11,305 bases of DNA, from positions 1 through 11,305 of the forward strand of contig JAZSQT010000007.1 in assembly GCA_045538075.1 (NCBI GenBank), read 5' to 3'. Made by a program: the position numbers and the translations under genes. Positions 6,424 to 11,305 of this stretch are shown here, one piece after another. Source of the DNA: JAZSQT01 sp045538075 (GTDB taxonomy: Bacteria > Chrysiogenota > Deferribacteres > Deferribacterales > Mucispirillaceae). Every line of letters starts with the position of its first letter. Within the stretch, counting starts at the first letter, position 1. Below the pieces are notes generated by a model that was not told the DNA's origin, did not search any database, and was given only the letters and a program-made list of their open reading frames with translations.

Positions 6424-7365
6424 ATGAAATTAAAAAATTGGCTAGATGTTTGGTTAAATAAATATGCAAAGCATTTAATCAAACTACGCACTTGTGTGAG
6501 ATATCAATACATTATTGATAAACACATCAATCCTATTTTAGGAGATTACGAGCTAGAAGATTTATCTGCTCAAACTTTACAAGATTTTATGCTAAACAAA
6601 TTGAATTCAGGCAATTTGAAAACTGGCAAAGGTCTTTCAAATAATACTGTGATAGGTATTGTTAATCTTTTAAAGCAAGCACTTGGACAAGCTCAAGCTC
6701 TTGGTTATGTGGAAAAGGAACACTCAAAAATGGTGAAACTGCCACCATCAACTGAAAAAGAAATCACAGCGTTTGAAAGAGCAGAACAAGAGAAACTTGA
6801 AAAATATTGTATCAATAACAAAAAGAAAAATTATATTGGAATTGTTATTTGTTTATATTCTGGCATTAGACTTGGCGAGTTGTTAGCACTTACTTGGAAC
6901 GACTTGGATTTTGAAAGAAACTATATGCACATAACAAAAACTGCTTACAAAGTAAAACAAAATGGCGTTAATGTGTTAGTTATAGATAATCCAAAAACAA
7001 AAAATTCAGCTCGTGTTATTCCACTACCAAAGCAACTTATGGATGTGTTGAAGAAAATTAAAAAACACTCAACATCTCCTTATGTTATCACAACAAAGAA
7101 AAATGGAATTGTTGGAACAAGGTCTTATCAAAGAACTTATGAAAAGATTTTACAAAGATTAAGAATTCCATACAAAAACTTTCACTGCTTACGACATACC
7201 TTCGCTACTCGTGCAGTTGAAATGGGTATGGATATAAAAACTCTATCTGAAATTCTTGGTCATAAAAACCCGATGATAACCTTACAACGATATACACACT
7301 CGCTAATGTCTTACAAAACTGAAATGATGAATAAACTTGGGAAATGTCTTTGCGTAAACTTTTAA
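6424..7365 (+). CDS. Tyrosine recombinase, probable site-specific invertase
   Basis: 313 residues from ATG 6424. GGAGGT (6408-6413) is the ribosome site; an upstream in-frame ATG at 6406 overlaps it and is rejected. Residues 1-110 form a core-binding (SAM-like) domain with no AP2-type arm-binding domain ahead of it. The catalytic set is complete: Arg149 (SGIRLGE), a lysine in NPKTKNSAR (189-197), His254 and Arg257 (HCLRH), His280 (LGH) and Tyr290 (RYTHS). The short form without an arm-binding domain resembles invertases and orphan recombinases more than the element's own integrase at 9253. It sits right beside the inverted-repeat promoter segment, so the likely substrate is 6136-6295 (inference). 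It could instead be a relic integrase or act at another site. Confidence 0.85.
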   Translation: MKLKNWLDVWLNKYAKHLIKLRTCVRYQYIIDKHINPILGDYELEDLSAQTLQDFMLNKLNSGNLKTGKGLSNNTVIGIVNLLKQALGQAQALGYVEKEHSKMVKLPPSTEKEITAFERAEQEKLEKYCINNKKKNYIGIVICLYSGIRLGELLALTWNDLDFERNYMHITKTAYKVKQNGVNVLVIDNPKTKNSARVIPLPKQLMDVLKKIKKHSTSPYVITTKKNGIVGTRSYQRTYEKILQRLRIPYKNFHCLRHTFATRAVEMGMDIKTLSEILGHKNPMITLQRYTHSLMSYKTEMMNKLGKCLCVNF

Positions 7366-7375
7366 AGCAAGATAA

Positions 7376-7404
7376 GACAATATGTTACAAATTTTTTTAT
7401 TGTC
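7376..7404. promoter_or_regulatory. 7-bp dyad upstream of the sigma-like gene
   Basis: GACAATA (7376-7382) and TATTGTC (7398-7404) form a perfect 7-bp dyad with a 15-bp spacer. No T-tract follows on the plus strand, so an operator is likelier than a terminator. Weak evidence. Confidence 0.25.
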
Positions 7405-7409
7405 AAAGT

Positions 7410-7438
7410 ATGCAACTTGAAAAGAAATATGCTAAAAT
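7410..7438 (+). promoter_or_regulatory. Possible extended -10 promoter of the sigma-like gene
   Basis: TGCTAAAAT (7430-7438) is one base from the -10 of the SIR2 and switch promoters. The -35 (ATGCAA at 7410-7415) is poor. It would start transcription near 7445, about 39 nt before the gene. Confidence 0.45.
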
Positions 7439-7483
7439 AATAATGAAATTGTCACAACCTGACGAACAAGCGAGGTGTGCAAT

Positions 7484-8263
7484 ATGAGAACGATACAATA
7501 TTATGATAGAATAAACAAGAAACTAATAGATTTAGAGGTCACTGATGAAGTGGCAAGATTTTTGATGGCTAATGACAAAAAGTTAAGACGACATCAAGCG
7601 AAATATGATTACTTTAATATTTCTATTGATACTCCAATCAACTCTAACGATGAAGATAGCATAACATTAGCAGAAACGTTGGAAGATAAAGTTGAAGTAA
7701 TGGATTGTGCAACTTGTAGAAGAAAAATTCACTTATTCAATACTGTTTGGAAAATTGTTGATAAACTAAAACCAAAACAAATTGAGCTTATAGATAACTT
7801 ATATATTTTTGATAAAACACAAAAAGAGATTGCGAAGATGTGGAATGTATCTGAAAGCAGTGTATCTCAAATGAAAGATACTGCATTACTACATCTTACA
7901 TATCACTTCTATACTGACAAAGAGTTTAAGAAAACTGACCTTTACAAACGCAACAAGCGAGAATTTGAATTTGATTTACCAAGAGTTGTAAAAGAACTTG
8001 ATAAAGAAAACGGACTTACTTTCGATTTAAATGCTATCAATAATTTAGTTAAAGACAATACACAAATGCTCAAAGCATTAAGCTCACTAGGAATTGAACT
8101 AGATGAAAGTCAAAAGAAATTATTTAGTTTTATGAACAAAACAGTCAAACACGCTTTAAAAGATTTAAACTTAGATTACTCAAAACAAAATACAATTACA
8201 ATACCAAGCAATTTGAAATTACCTGATGATTTCAACATTGCAGACATAATCAATAAATTTTAG
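7484..8263 (+). CDS. Sigma-70 region 4-like regulator of a mobile element
   Basis: 259 residues from ATG 7484, with GAGG 8 bases upstream. The in-frame GTG at 7475 overlaps that ribosome site and is rejected. The opening IQYYDRINKKLIDLEVTDEVARFL and the following basic stretch resemble sigma-like regulators of ICEs and related elements in Bacillota. KPKQIELIDNLYIFDKTQ (97-114) followed by KEIAKMWNVSESSVSQMK (114-131) is a sigma region 4 helix-turn-helix. The C-terminal ~110 residues are charged and unassigned. There is no sigma region 2, so it probably acts as a regulator or activator and not as a full sigma factor. It may control the element's mobility genes. A terminator follows directly, so it is a single-gene unit or ends one begun at the recombinase. 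Confidence 0.75.
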   Translation: MRTIQYYDRINKKLIDLEVTDEVARFLMANDKKLRRHQAKYDYFNISIDTPINSNDEDSITLAETLEDKVEVMDCATCRRKIHLFNTVWKIVDKLKPKQIELIDNLYIFDKTQKEIAKMWNVSESSVSQMKDTALLHLTYHFYTDKEFKKTDLYKRNKREFEFDLPRVVKELDKENGLTFDLNAINNLVKDNTQMLKALSSLGIELDESQKKLFSFMNKTVKHALKDLNLDYSKQNTITIPSNLKLPDDFNIADIINKF

Positions 8264-8264
8264 A

Positions 8265-8294
8265 AAGAACTATCAAAATTGGTAGTTCTTTTTT
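8265..8294 (+). terminator. Terminator after the sigma-like gene
   Basis: AAGAACTATCAA (8265-8276) pairs with TTGGTAGTTCTT (8279-8290), with one G-T pair; the innermost pairs must open to leave a loop. T residues run to 8294. It begins 2 bp after the stop codon. Confidence 0.8.
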
Positions 8295-8345
8295 GGTGCC
8301 CCTTATTTATTGATAAAAACAAAAATTATTTATTTGGGAGAATAT

Positions 8346-8849
8346 ATGAAAACATTTAATACTGATAAAATTTTAGAAACAAAGATAAGGATTTACAATA
8401 CTTATCACCTTAAAAGGTTAAAGGAATATTACGATAATCACAAAAAGGAATATCCTACTAGGAATGACTTTTTGGTTTCTCTTATTATGGAAGGTTTAGA
8501 CAATTATGAAAAATATGATAAAGATAAAAATTATCTTTTAAATCAATCGCAAACATTACACGAACGCATTGACGAGATGACTAATTCCATAAACAAAATT
8601 AGAGATGCGTTAATAGATTTTGATCAAGATAATTTTATAAATCTTCAAGAAAATCAATTACTATTATTGCGACTATATCACGCATACTTCCAAGTTCACC
8701 AAGAACTAGATAAAAGGTTTTACGATGCTGGAATGTATGATAATTTACCAGAAAGTTTTGATGAATTTAGAGATATAATTGAAACTAAATATTTTTGCAA
8801 ACGAAGAAAGAAAGACAAACAAAAATCCCAAGAAAATAAGGAGAATTAA
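8346..8849 (+). CDS. Small basic protein, possibly ribbon-helix-helix
   Basis: 167 residues from ATG 8346, with GGGAG 6 bases upstream; the longer in-frame start at 8310 has no ribosome site. I do not recognise a named family. The N-terminus, TKIRIYNTYHLKRLKEYY with PTRNDFLVSLIMEGL downstream, has the pattern of a strand and two helices seen in ribbon-helix-helix DNA-binding proteins. A heptad-like region (about 55-90) follows, and the C-terminus is strongly basic (KRRKKDKQK). It lies between the sigma-like gene and a large stem-loop just downstream. A role as a relaxosome accessory (MobC-like) protein or a regulator of the element would fit, but neither is shown. Confidence 0.7.
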   Translation: MKTFNTDKILETKIRIYNTYHLKRLKEYYDNHKKEYPTRNDFLVSLIMEGLDNYEKYDKDKNYLLNQSQTLHERIDEMTNSINKIRDALIDFDQDNFINLQENQLLLLRLYHAYFQVHQELDKRFYDAGMYDNLPESFDEFRDIIETKYFCKRRKKDKQKSQENKEN

Positions 8850-8870
8850 ACTTATTTTATAGGGAGCAGG

Positions 8871-8982
8871 ATAAGGCTTGGGGACTTTTGCATACACAAA
8901 ACCCTAAAATTGCCCTAAAAATAAGAGATTTTTTGGGACAAATGGGTTTTGGGTGTTGATGCAAAATGCCTCAGCCCCTTAT
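8871..8982. other. Long imperfect stem-loop, ~112 nt, candidate oriT or structured RNA
   Basis: Nested complementary blocks fold the whole stretch. ATAAGG (8871-8876) pairs with CCTTAT (8977-8982). TTTTGCAT (8886-8893) pairs with ATGCAAAA (8959-8966). ACACAAAACCC (8894-8904) pairs with GGGTTTT and GTGT (8944-8956, GG bulge). TTGCCC (8910-8915) pairs with GGGACAA (8935-8941, A bulge). AAAAAT pairs with ATTTTT at the tip. No ORF occupies it. It sits between the small basic protein and xis and runs directly into a strong hairpin terminator. An origin of transfer or a structured RNA are the main readings. Confidence 0.6.
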
Positions 8983-8983
8983 T

Positions 8984-9015
8984 GCGACAAGTGGGATACC
9001 CACTTTCGCTTTTTT
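8984..9015 (+). terminator. Strong hairpin terminator ahead of xis
   Basis: GCGA and AAGTGGG (8984-8995, one bulged C) pair with CCCACTT and TCGC (8999-9009) around an ATA loop, and six T residues follow. It is much more GC-rich than its surroundings. It ends any transcript covering the long stem-loop and separates it from xis-int. It may also be part of an oriT. Confidence 0.75.
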
Positions 9016-9041
9016 ATTACTAATTTGATAAGGAGATTTTA

Positions 9042-9263
9042 ATGATTTTAAACTTAAATGACTACAACAATATCTTTGCTGATTACAAAGATGTTGTGAC
9101 TATTAAAGACTTACAAAAGATGTTAAGAATTGGAAGAAATCTTGCTTATAAACTTATTAGACAAAACAAGATTGAACATCTAAAAATCAACAACAGAATT
9201 TTTATACCAAAACAAAATGTAATTAAATTTTTATTTGAAAGCGAGGACACTAATGAAAGGTAG
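9042..9263 (+). CDS. xis: Excisionase-type DNA-binding protein
   Basis: 73 residues. AAGGAG lies 5 bases upstream of the ATG. The segment TIKDLQKMLRIGRNLAYKLI (21-40) is the helix-turn-helix of the HTH_17/excisionase family, followed by a wing containing INNRIFIPKQNVIKFL. These small proteins bend DNA at the element ends and tip the integrase toward excision. The gene overlaps int by 11 bp, the usual xis-int coupling. No clear promoter lies between the preceding terminator and the ATG, so the promoter is weak, hidden, or supplied by limited read-through. Length is normal for the family. Confidence 0.88.
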   Translation: MILNLNDYNNIFADYKDVVTIKDLQKMLRIGRNLAYKLIRQNKIEHLKINNRIFIPKQNVIKFLFESEDTNER

Positions 9264-10557
9264 TTTACAAATTAAGAACGGAAAATATTATGCTGTTCTA
9301 TCCGTTAAAGATGAGAATGGCAAATTTAAAAAAGTTTGGGTTGCAACTGGTTTAACTGAAAAAGGCAACAAGCGAAAAGCAGAACAAAGGTTGAACGAAA
9401 TTATTGTTGAATACTCAAACAAAGAAGTTATGACACCTAAGCGAACTGACCACACCAACGACATATTGTTTGGAGATTATTTAAAACAATGGTTGGAATC
9501 TAGAAAAGATAAAGTTGAAGAAATTACTTATGATAGCTACAAGTTTAATATAAACTTACTAGCGGATTATTTTAATAAGAAAAAGATTTATCTTAAGGAA
9601 TTGCAACCATATCATATACAAGATTATTATAACCAATTATATAAGAATGGTAGAAATGGAAATACAGCAATACATTATCACGTGTTAATGAGAGAAGCAT
9701 TGCAAAGTGCAGTTAAGTTAGATTTAATAACTAAAAATGTTGCAGACCTAGTTGAGCGACCAAAGAAAGAAAAATACCAAGCAGAATTTTACAACAAAGA
9801 CGAACTTAAACAATTATTTGAAGCAGTTAAAGGAGACCCATTAGAACTTGTTATTCATATCACTGCTTGTTATGGACTTCGCCGAAGTGAAGTACTTGGA
9901 CTTAAATGGAGTGCTATTGATTTTGTAAACAAGATGATTAAGATAAATCATAAAGTTGTAATGGTTAAACACAAAGGAATTATTGGCAAAAACAAAATGA
10001 AGAACAGGACGAGCAATAGAACACTTCCGCTTATTCCCCATATTGAAGAAATGTTAATCAATGAAAGGCAAAAGCAAGAAGAAAACAAAAAACTATATGG
10101 AAATGGATATAATAAAAAATATTTAGATTATGTTTGTGTAAATGATATTGGAGAGTTGTTTAAACCAGATTATCTTACACAGCACTTTGTAATCATACAA
10201 CAAAAACACAATCTAAAACATATACGATTTCACGATTTACGACACTCGTGTGCAAGTTTAATGCTTGCCAACGGAACTCCAATGAAGCAAATACAAGAAT
10301 GGTTAGGACATTCCACATTTCAAACCACAGCCGATATTTACACCCATTTAGACTATTCTAGCAAAATTTCAAGTGCTAATACAATTTCTACTGCTTTGGA
10401 CTTTAAAGAGCCAATTAACGCTGATATAGAACTTGATATAAGTGGTTATGAGCAACCAAAAGAAAGTTTGACAGGTATGACACTAGATGAAGAAATTGAA
10501 TATTTAAAAAATTTAGTCGAAAAGAAAATTAAAGAAAAAGAACAAGCTGAATTATAA
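9253..10557 (+). CDS. int: Element integrase, Tn916-like tyrosine recombinase
   Basis: 434 residues from ATG 9253, with GAGGA 5 bases upstream inside xis; an in-frame TTG at 9235 has no ribosome site. Residues 1-55 (KGSLQIKNGKYYAVLSV, then KVWVATGLT) form an AP2-like arm-binding domain. Residues 70-170 form the SAM-like core-binding domain. The catalytic domain has Arg210 (YGLRRSE), a lysine near KNKMKNRTSNR (246-256), His327 and Arg330 (HDLRH), His353 (LGH) and Tyr363 (IYTHLD). The last ~45 residues form an acidic-to-basic tail. It lies ~340 bp from the right attachment site, and six TTGTTAGA repeats between them are probable arm sites. It most likely integrates and excises the element at the tRNA-Leu anticodon region. 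Confidence 0.92.
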   Translation: MKGSLQIKNGKYYAVLSVKDENGKFKKVWVATGLTEKGNKRKAEQRLNEIIVEYSNKEVMTPKRTDHTNDILFGDYLKQWLESRKDKVEEITYDSYKFNINLLADYFNKKKIYLKELQPYHIQDYYNQLYKNGRNGNTAIHYHVLMREALQSAVKLDLITKNVADLVERPKKEKYQAEFYNKDELKQLFEAVKGDPLELVIHITACYGLRRSEVLGLKWSAIDFVNKMIKINHKVVMVKHKGIIGKNKMKNRTSNRTLPLIPHIEEMLINERQKQEENKKLYGNGYNKKYLDYVCVNDIGELFKPDYLTQHFVIIQQKHNLKHIRFHDLRHSCASLMLANGTPMKQIQEWLGHSTFQTTADIYTHLDYSSKISSANTISTALDFKEPINADIELDISGYEQPKESLTGMTLDEEIEYLKNLVEKKIKEKEQAEL

Positions 10558-10562
10558 AATTT

Positions 10563-10596
10563 ACCGAGAGTTTAAACGACTCTCGGTATTTTTTTT
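10563..10596 (+). terminator. Terminator of xis-int
   Basis: ACCGAGAGT (10563-10571) and ACTCTCGGT (10579-10587) form a perfect 9-bp stem with a 7-nt loop, followed by eight T residues. It lies 5 bp after the int stop. Confidence 0.92.
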
Positions 10597-10657
10597 GCCC
10601 AAAATTAGATTAAAAGGCATTAAACAAACTTATATAATCTTACATAACACAAAAGTT

Positions 10658-10794
10658 TTGTTAGATAAATTGTTAGACGATTGTTAGAAAATTGTTAGAA
10701 AAACCACTTTTGAGCAAATTTCAAAAGTGGCAGTTAAGGTTTAAATTTTTCAATCCAAAATTAAATTGTTAGAAAAAATCACAAAATTGTTAGA
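10658..10794 (+). repeat. Six TTGTTAGA direct repeats, probable integrase arm-type sites
   Basis: TTGTTAGA starts at 10658, 10670, 10681, 10692, 10766 and 10787. The first four are 12, 11 and 11 bp apart, about one helical turn, so they face the same side of the DNA. The last four continue as TTGTTAGAAAA. A seventh copy is at the left end (203-210). Repeats between int and attR recognised by an AP2-type N-terminal domain are typical of Tn916-like systems. Confidence 0.75.
10704..10730. repeat. Perfect 10-bp inverted repeat between the arm-site groups
   Basis: CCACTTTTGA (10704-10713) and TCAAAAGTGG (10721-10730) flank a 7-bp loop, between the first four and last two TTGTTAGA repeats. No T-tract follows. 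Possible Xis or host-factor site, or a structural part of the attachment region. Confidence 0.5.
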
Positions 10795-10820
10795 AAAGAT
10801 TTGTAGGTAGTATAGAAAAT

Positions 10821-10851
10821 AAAAAATCCCTAAATCACTTGAATTTAGGGA
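10821..10851 (-). terminator. Terminator of the tRNA-Leu unit
   Basis: On the minus strand TCCCTAAAT (10851-10843) pairs with ATTTAGGGA (10835-10827), then a run of T (10826-10821). It lies 7 nt past the tRNA CCA end and inside the element, so the element brings its own terminator with the 3' half of the tRNA. Confidence 0.85.
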
Positions 10852-10858
10852 CTTTTGA

Positions 10859-10944
10859 TGGTGCCGAAAGTGGGACTTGAACCCACATGTAGTTGCCTAC
10901 GCAAGATTTTGAGTCTTGTGCGTCTGCCATTCCGCCATTTCGGC
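10859..10944 (-). tRNA. tRNA-Leu(CAA), CCA encoded
   Basis: 86 nt with a full class II cloverleaf: acceptor GCCGAAA/TTTCGGC, D stem GCG/CGC, anticodon stem CAAGA/TCTTG with loop CTCAAAA (anticodon CAA, reads TTG), variable arm TAG-GCAA-CTA, T arm GTGGG/CCCAC with TTCAAGT, discriminator A, then CCA. It spans the attR core, so its 3' half is element DNA and its 5' half chromosomal if the boundary is at 10900-10914. All stems pair, so the hybrid should be functional. Confidence 0.96.
10900..10914. repeat. attR core, right copy of the 15-bp attachment repeat
   Basis: Identical to 13-27, within the anticodon arm of the intact tRNA-Leu. A shorter 10-bp match (gattttgagt) to the same core is also at 10976-10985 in the broken tRNA, so the true right boundary could lie there. 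Confidence 0.72.
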
Positions 10945-10975
10945 ATATCCGAGTGTAGTATCGGTAAACGCAACG

Positions 10976-11015
10976 GATTTTGAGTCTTGTGCGTCTGCCA
11001 TTTCGCCACATCGGC
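10976..11015 (-). pseudogene. Broken tRNA-Leu, 5' half only
   Basis: From 11015 leftward on the minus strand it reads as a tRNA-Leu 5' half: acceptor strand GCCGATG, D arm, anticodon strand CAAGA and loop CTCAAAA. It is almost the same as the intact gene from the D arm to the anticodon. After the loop, similarity ends: the next bases (TCCGT) cannot pair with CAAGA, and no T arm or CATCGGC acceptor strand follows. The break falls at the same anticodon position as the attachment core, which implicates site-specific integration. Confidence 0.75.
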
Positions 11016-11026
11016 ATATATGCTAA

Positions 11027-11058
11027 ACATAGTTTCAAGCAACAACTTTTAACTATGT
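11027..11058 (-). repeat. Inverted repeat in the tRNA leader
   Basis: ACATAGTT (11027-11034) and AACTATGT (11051-11058) form an 8-bp stem with a 16-nt loop right after the predicted transcription start. It could be a leader hairpin removed in tRNA processing. Confidence 0.45.
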
Positions 11059-11066
11059 ACTTTGAT

Positions 11067-11095
11067 AGTATAGCATAACTTTTTATTAGTTGCAA
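11067..11095 (-). promoter_or_regulatory. Strong promoter of the tRNA unit
   Basis: On the minus strand TTGCAA (11095-11090), a 17-bp spacer, then TATACT (11072-11067) with an extended TG. Start near 11060. It lies outside the element and drives both the broken 5' half and the intact tRNA-Leu, ending at 10821-10851. Confidence 0.78.
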
Positions 11096-11161
11096 GTATT
11101 TTTGCTAAATTTTTTAAAAATAAATTTTAAAGAATGACAATATTTATTAAGTTTATTATAT

Positions 11162-11305
11162 TTAAAATTTTGAATTGCCAACTAAATAGTCAATAGTTAC
11201 ATTAAAATATTTTGATATTTTAACTAATGTGTCAAGGTCGGGTTCACGGCTTCCAGTTTCCCAAAAACTTATGGTTTGATTGACAACACCTAAAATTTCA
11301 CCAAG
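11162..11305 (-). CDS. XRE-family transcriptional regulator, C-terminal part
   Basis: 47 C-terminal residues are visible; the start is beyond the window. The segment LGEILGVVNQTISFWETGSR, then EPDLDTLVKISKYFNVTIDYLVG, is the second half of an HTH_3 (Cro/CI) domain: recognition helix, the W-E-x-G turn, and the closing helix with DYLVG. It ends five residues after this, as in short XRE repressors or in ones with another domain ahead. It lies outside the att repeats, so it is chromosomal or belongs to a neighbouring element. Confidence 0.85.
   Translation of the reverse strand, partial: LGEILGVVNQTISFWETGSREPDLDTLVKISKYFNVTIDYLVGNSKF

Noticed and set aside
8871..9015. Retron or rolling-circle replication origin
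   Set aside because: No reverse transcriptase or replication initiator gene is present in the window.
9841..10041. Minus-strand frame inside int
   Set aside because: Shadow of the integrase reading frame with no ribosome site or family motif.
10658..10794. CRISPR array
   Set aside because: Repeats are 8-11 bp with spacers of a few bases and no cas genes; integrase arm sites explain them better.
10835..11095. Overlapping minus-strand reading frames of 66-86 codons
   Set aside because: They run through the tRNA-Leu, its broken copy and the tRNA promoter, and look like translated tRNA sequence.

Overview
The window is AT-rich, low-GC Bacillota-type DNA: purine-rich AGGAG ribosome sites, extended -10 promoters, U-tract terminators, TGA used as a stop, and mobility genes of the Tn916/ICE kind. 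The genus cannot be named from the sequence. Almost the whole window (about 28 to 10914) reads as one ~10.9 kb integrative element in a tRNA-Leu(CAA) gene. A 15-bp identity from the tRNA anticodon arm lies at both ends (13-27 and 10900-10914). The left copy still has part of a different tRNA-Leu variable arm attached. The right copy sits in a complete tRNA-Leu on the minus strand.

Left to right: a gene-poor left end with one Int arm-type motif; a large SIR2-domain protein (+), a candidate abortive-infection defence protein; a convergent small SLOG-fold protein (-); then a minus-strand two-gene operon encoding an EcoRI-type adenine methyltransferase and a DUF262-HNH nuclease, which looks like restriction-modification. 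Upstream of that operon, 6136-6150 and 6281-6295 form a perfect 15-bp inverted repeat around a 130-bp segment. The segment holds a strong extended -10 promoter that points away from the operon. A tyrosine recombinase gene follows at 6424. I read this as a probable phase-variable promoter switch, in this copy set so that the strong promoter does not drive the restriction-modification genes. This is the most interesting part of the window.

The right half is the mobility module: a sigma-70-region-4-like regulator, a small basic protein that may be ribbon-helix-helix, a ~112-nt imperfect stem-loop followed by a strong terminator (possible oriT or structured RNA), then xis and int overlapping by 11 bp. 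Beyond int are a terminator, six TTGTTAGA arm-type repeats, the tRNA terminator and the tRNA-Leu. No relaxase, coupling protein or replication gene is present, so any conjugative transfer would need a helper.

Right of the tRNA, a minus-strand promoter (11067-11095) drives the tRNA unit. That unit also contains a broken second 5' half of a tRNA-Leu, the scar of an earlier event or the real right boundary. The window ends in the C-terminal part of an XRE-type repressor gene.
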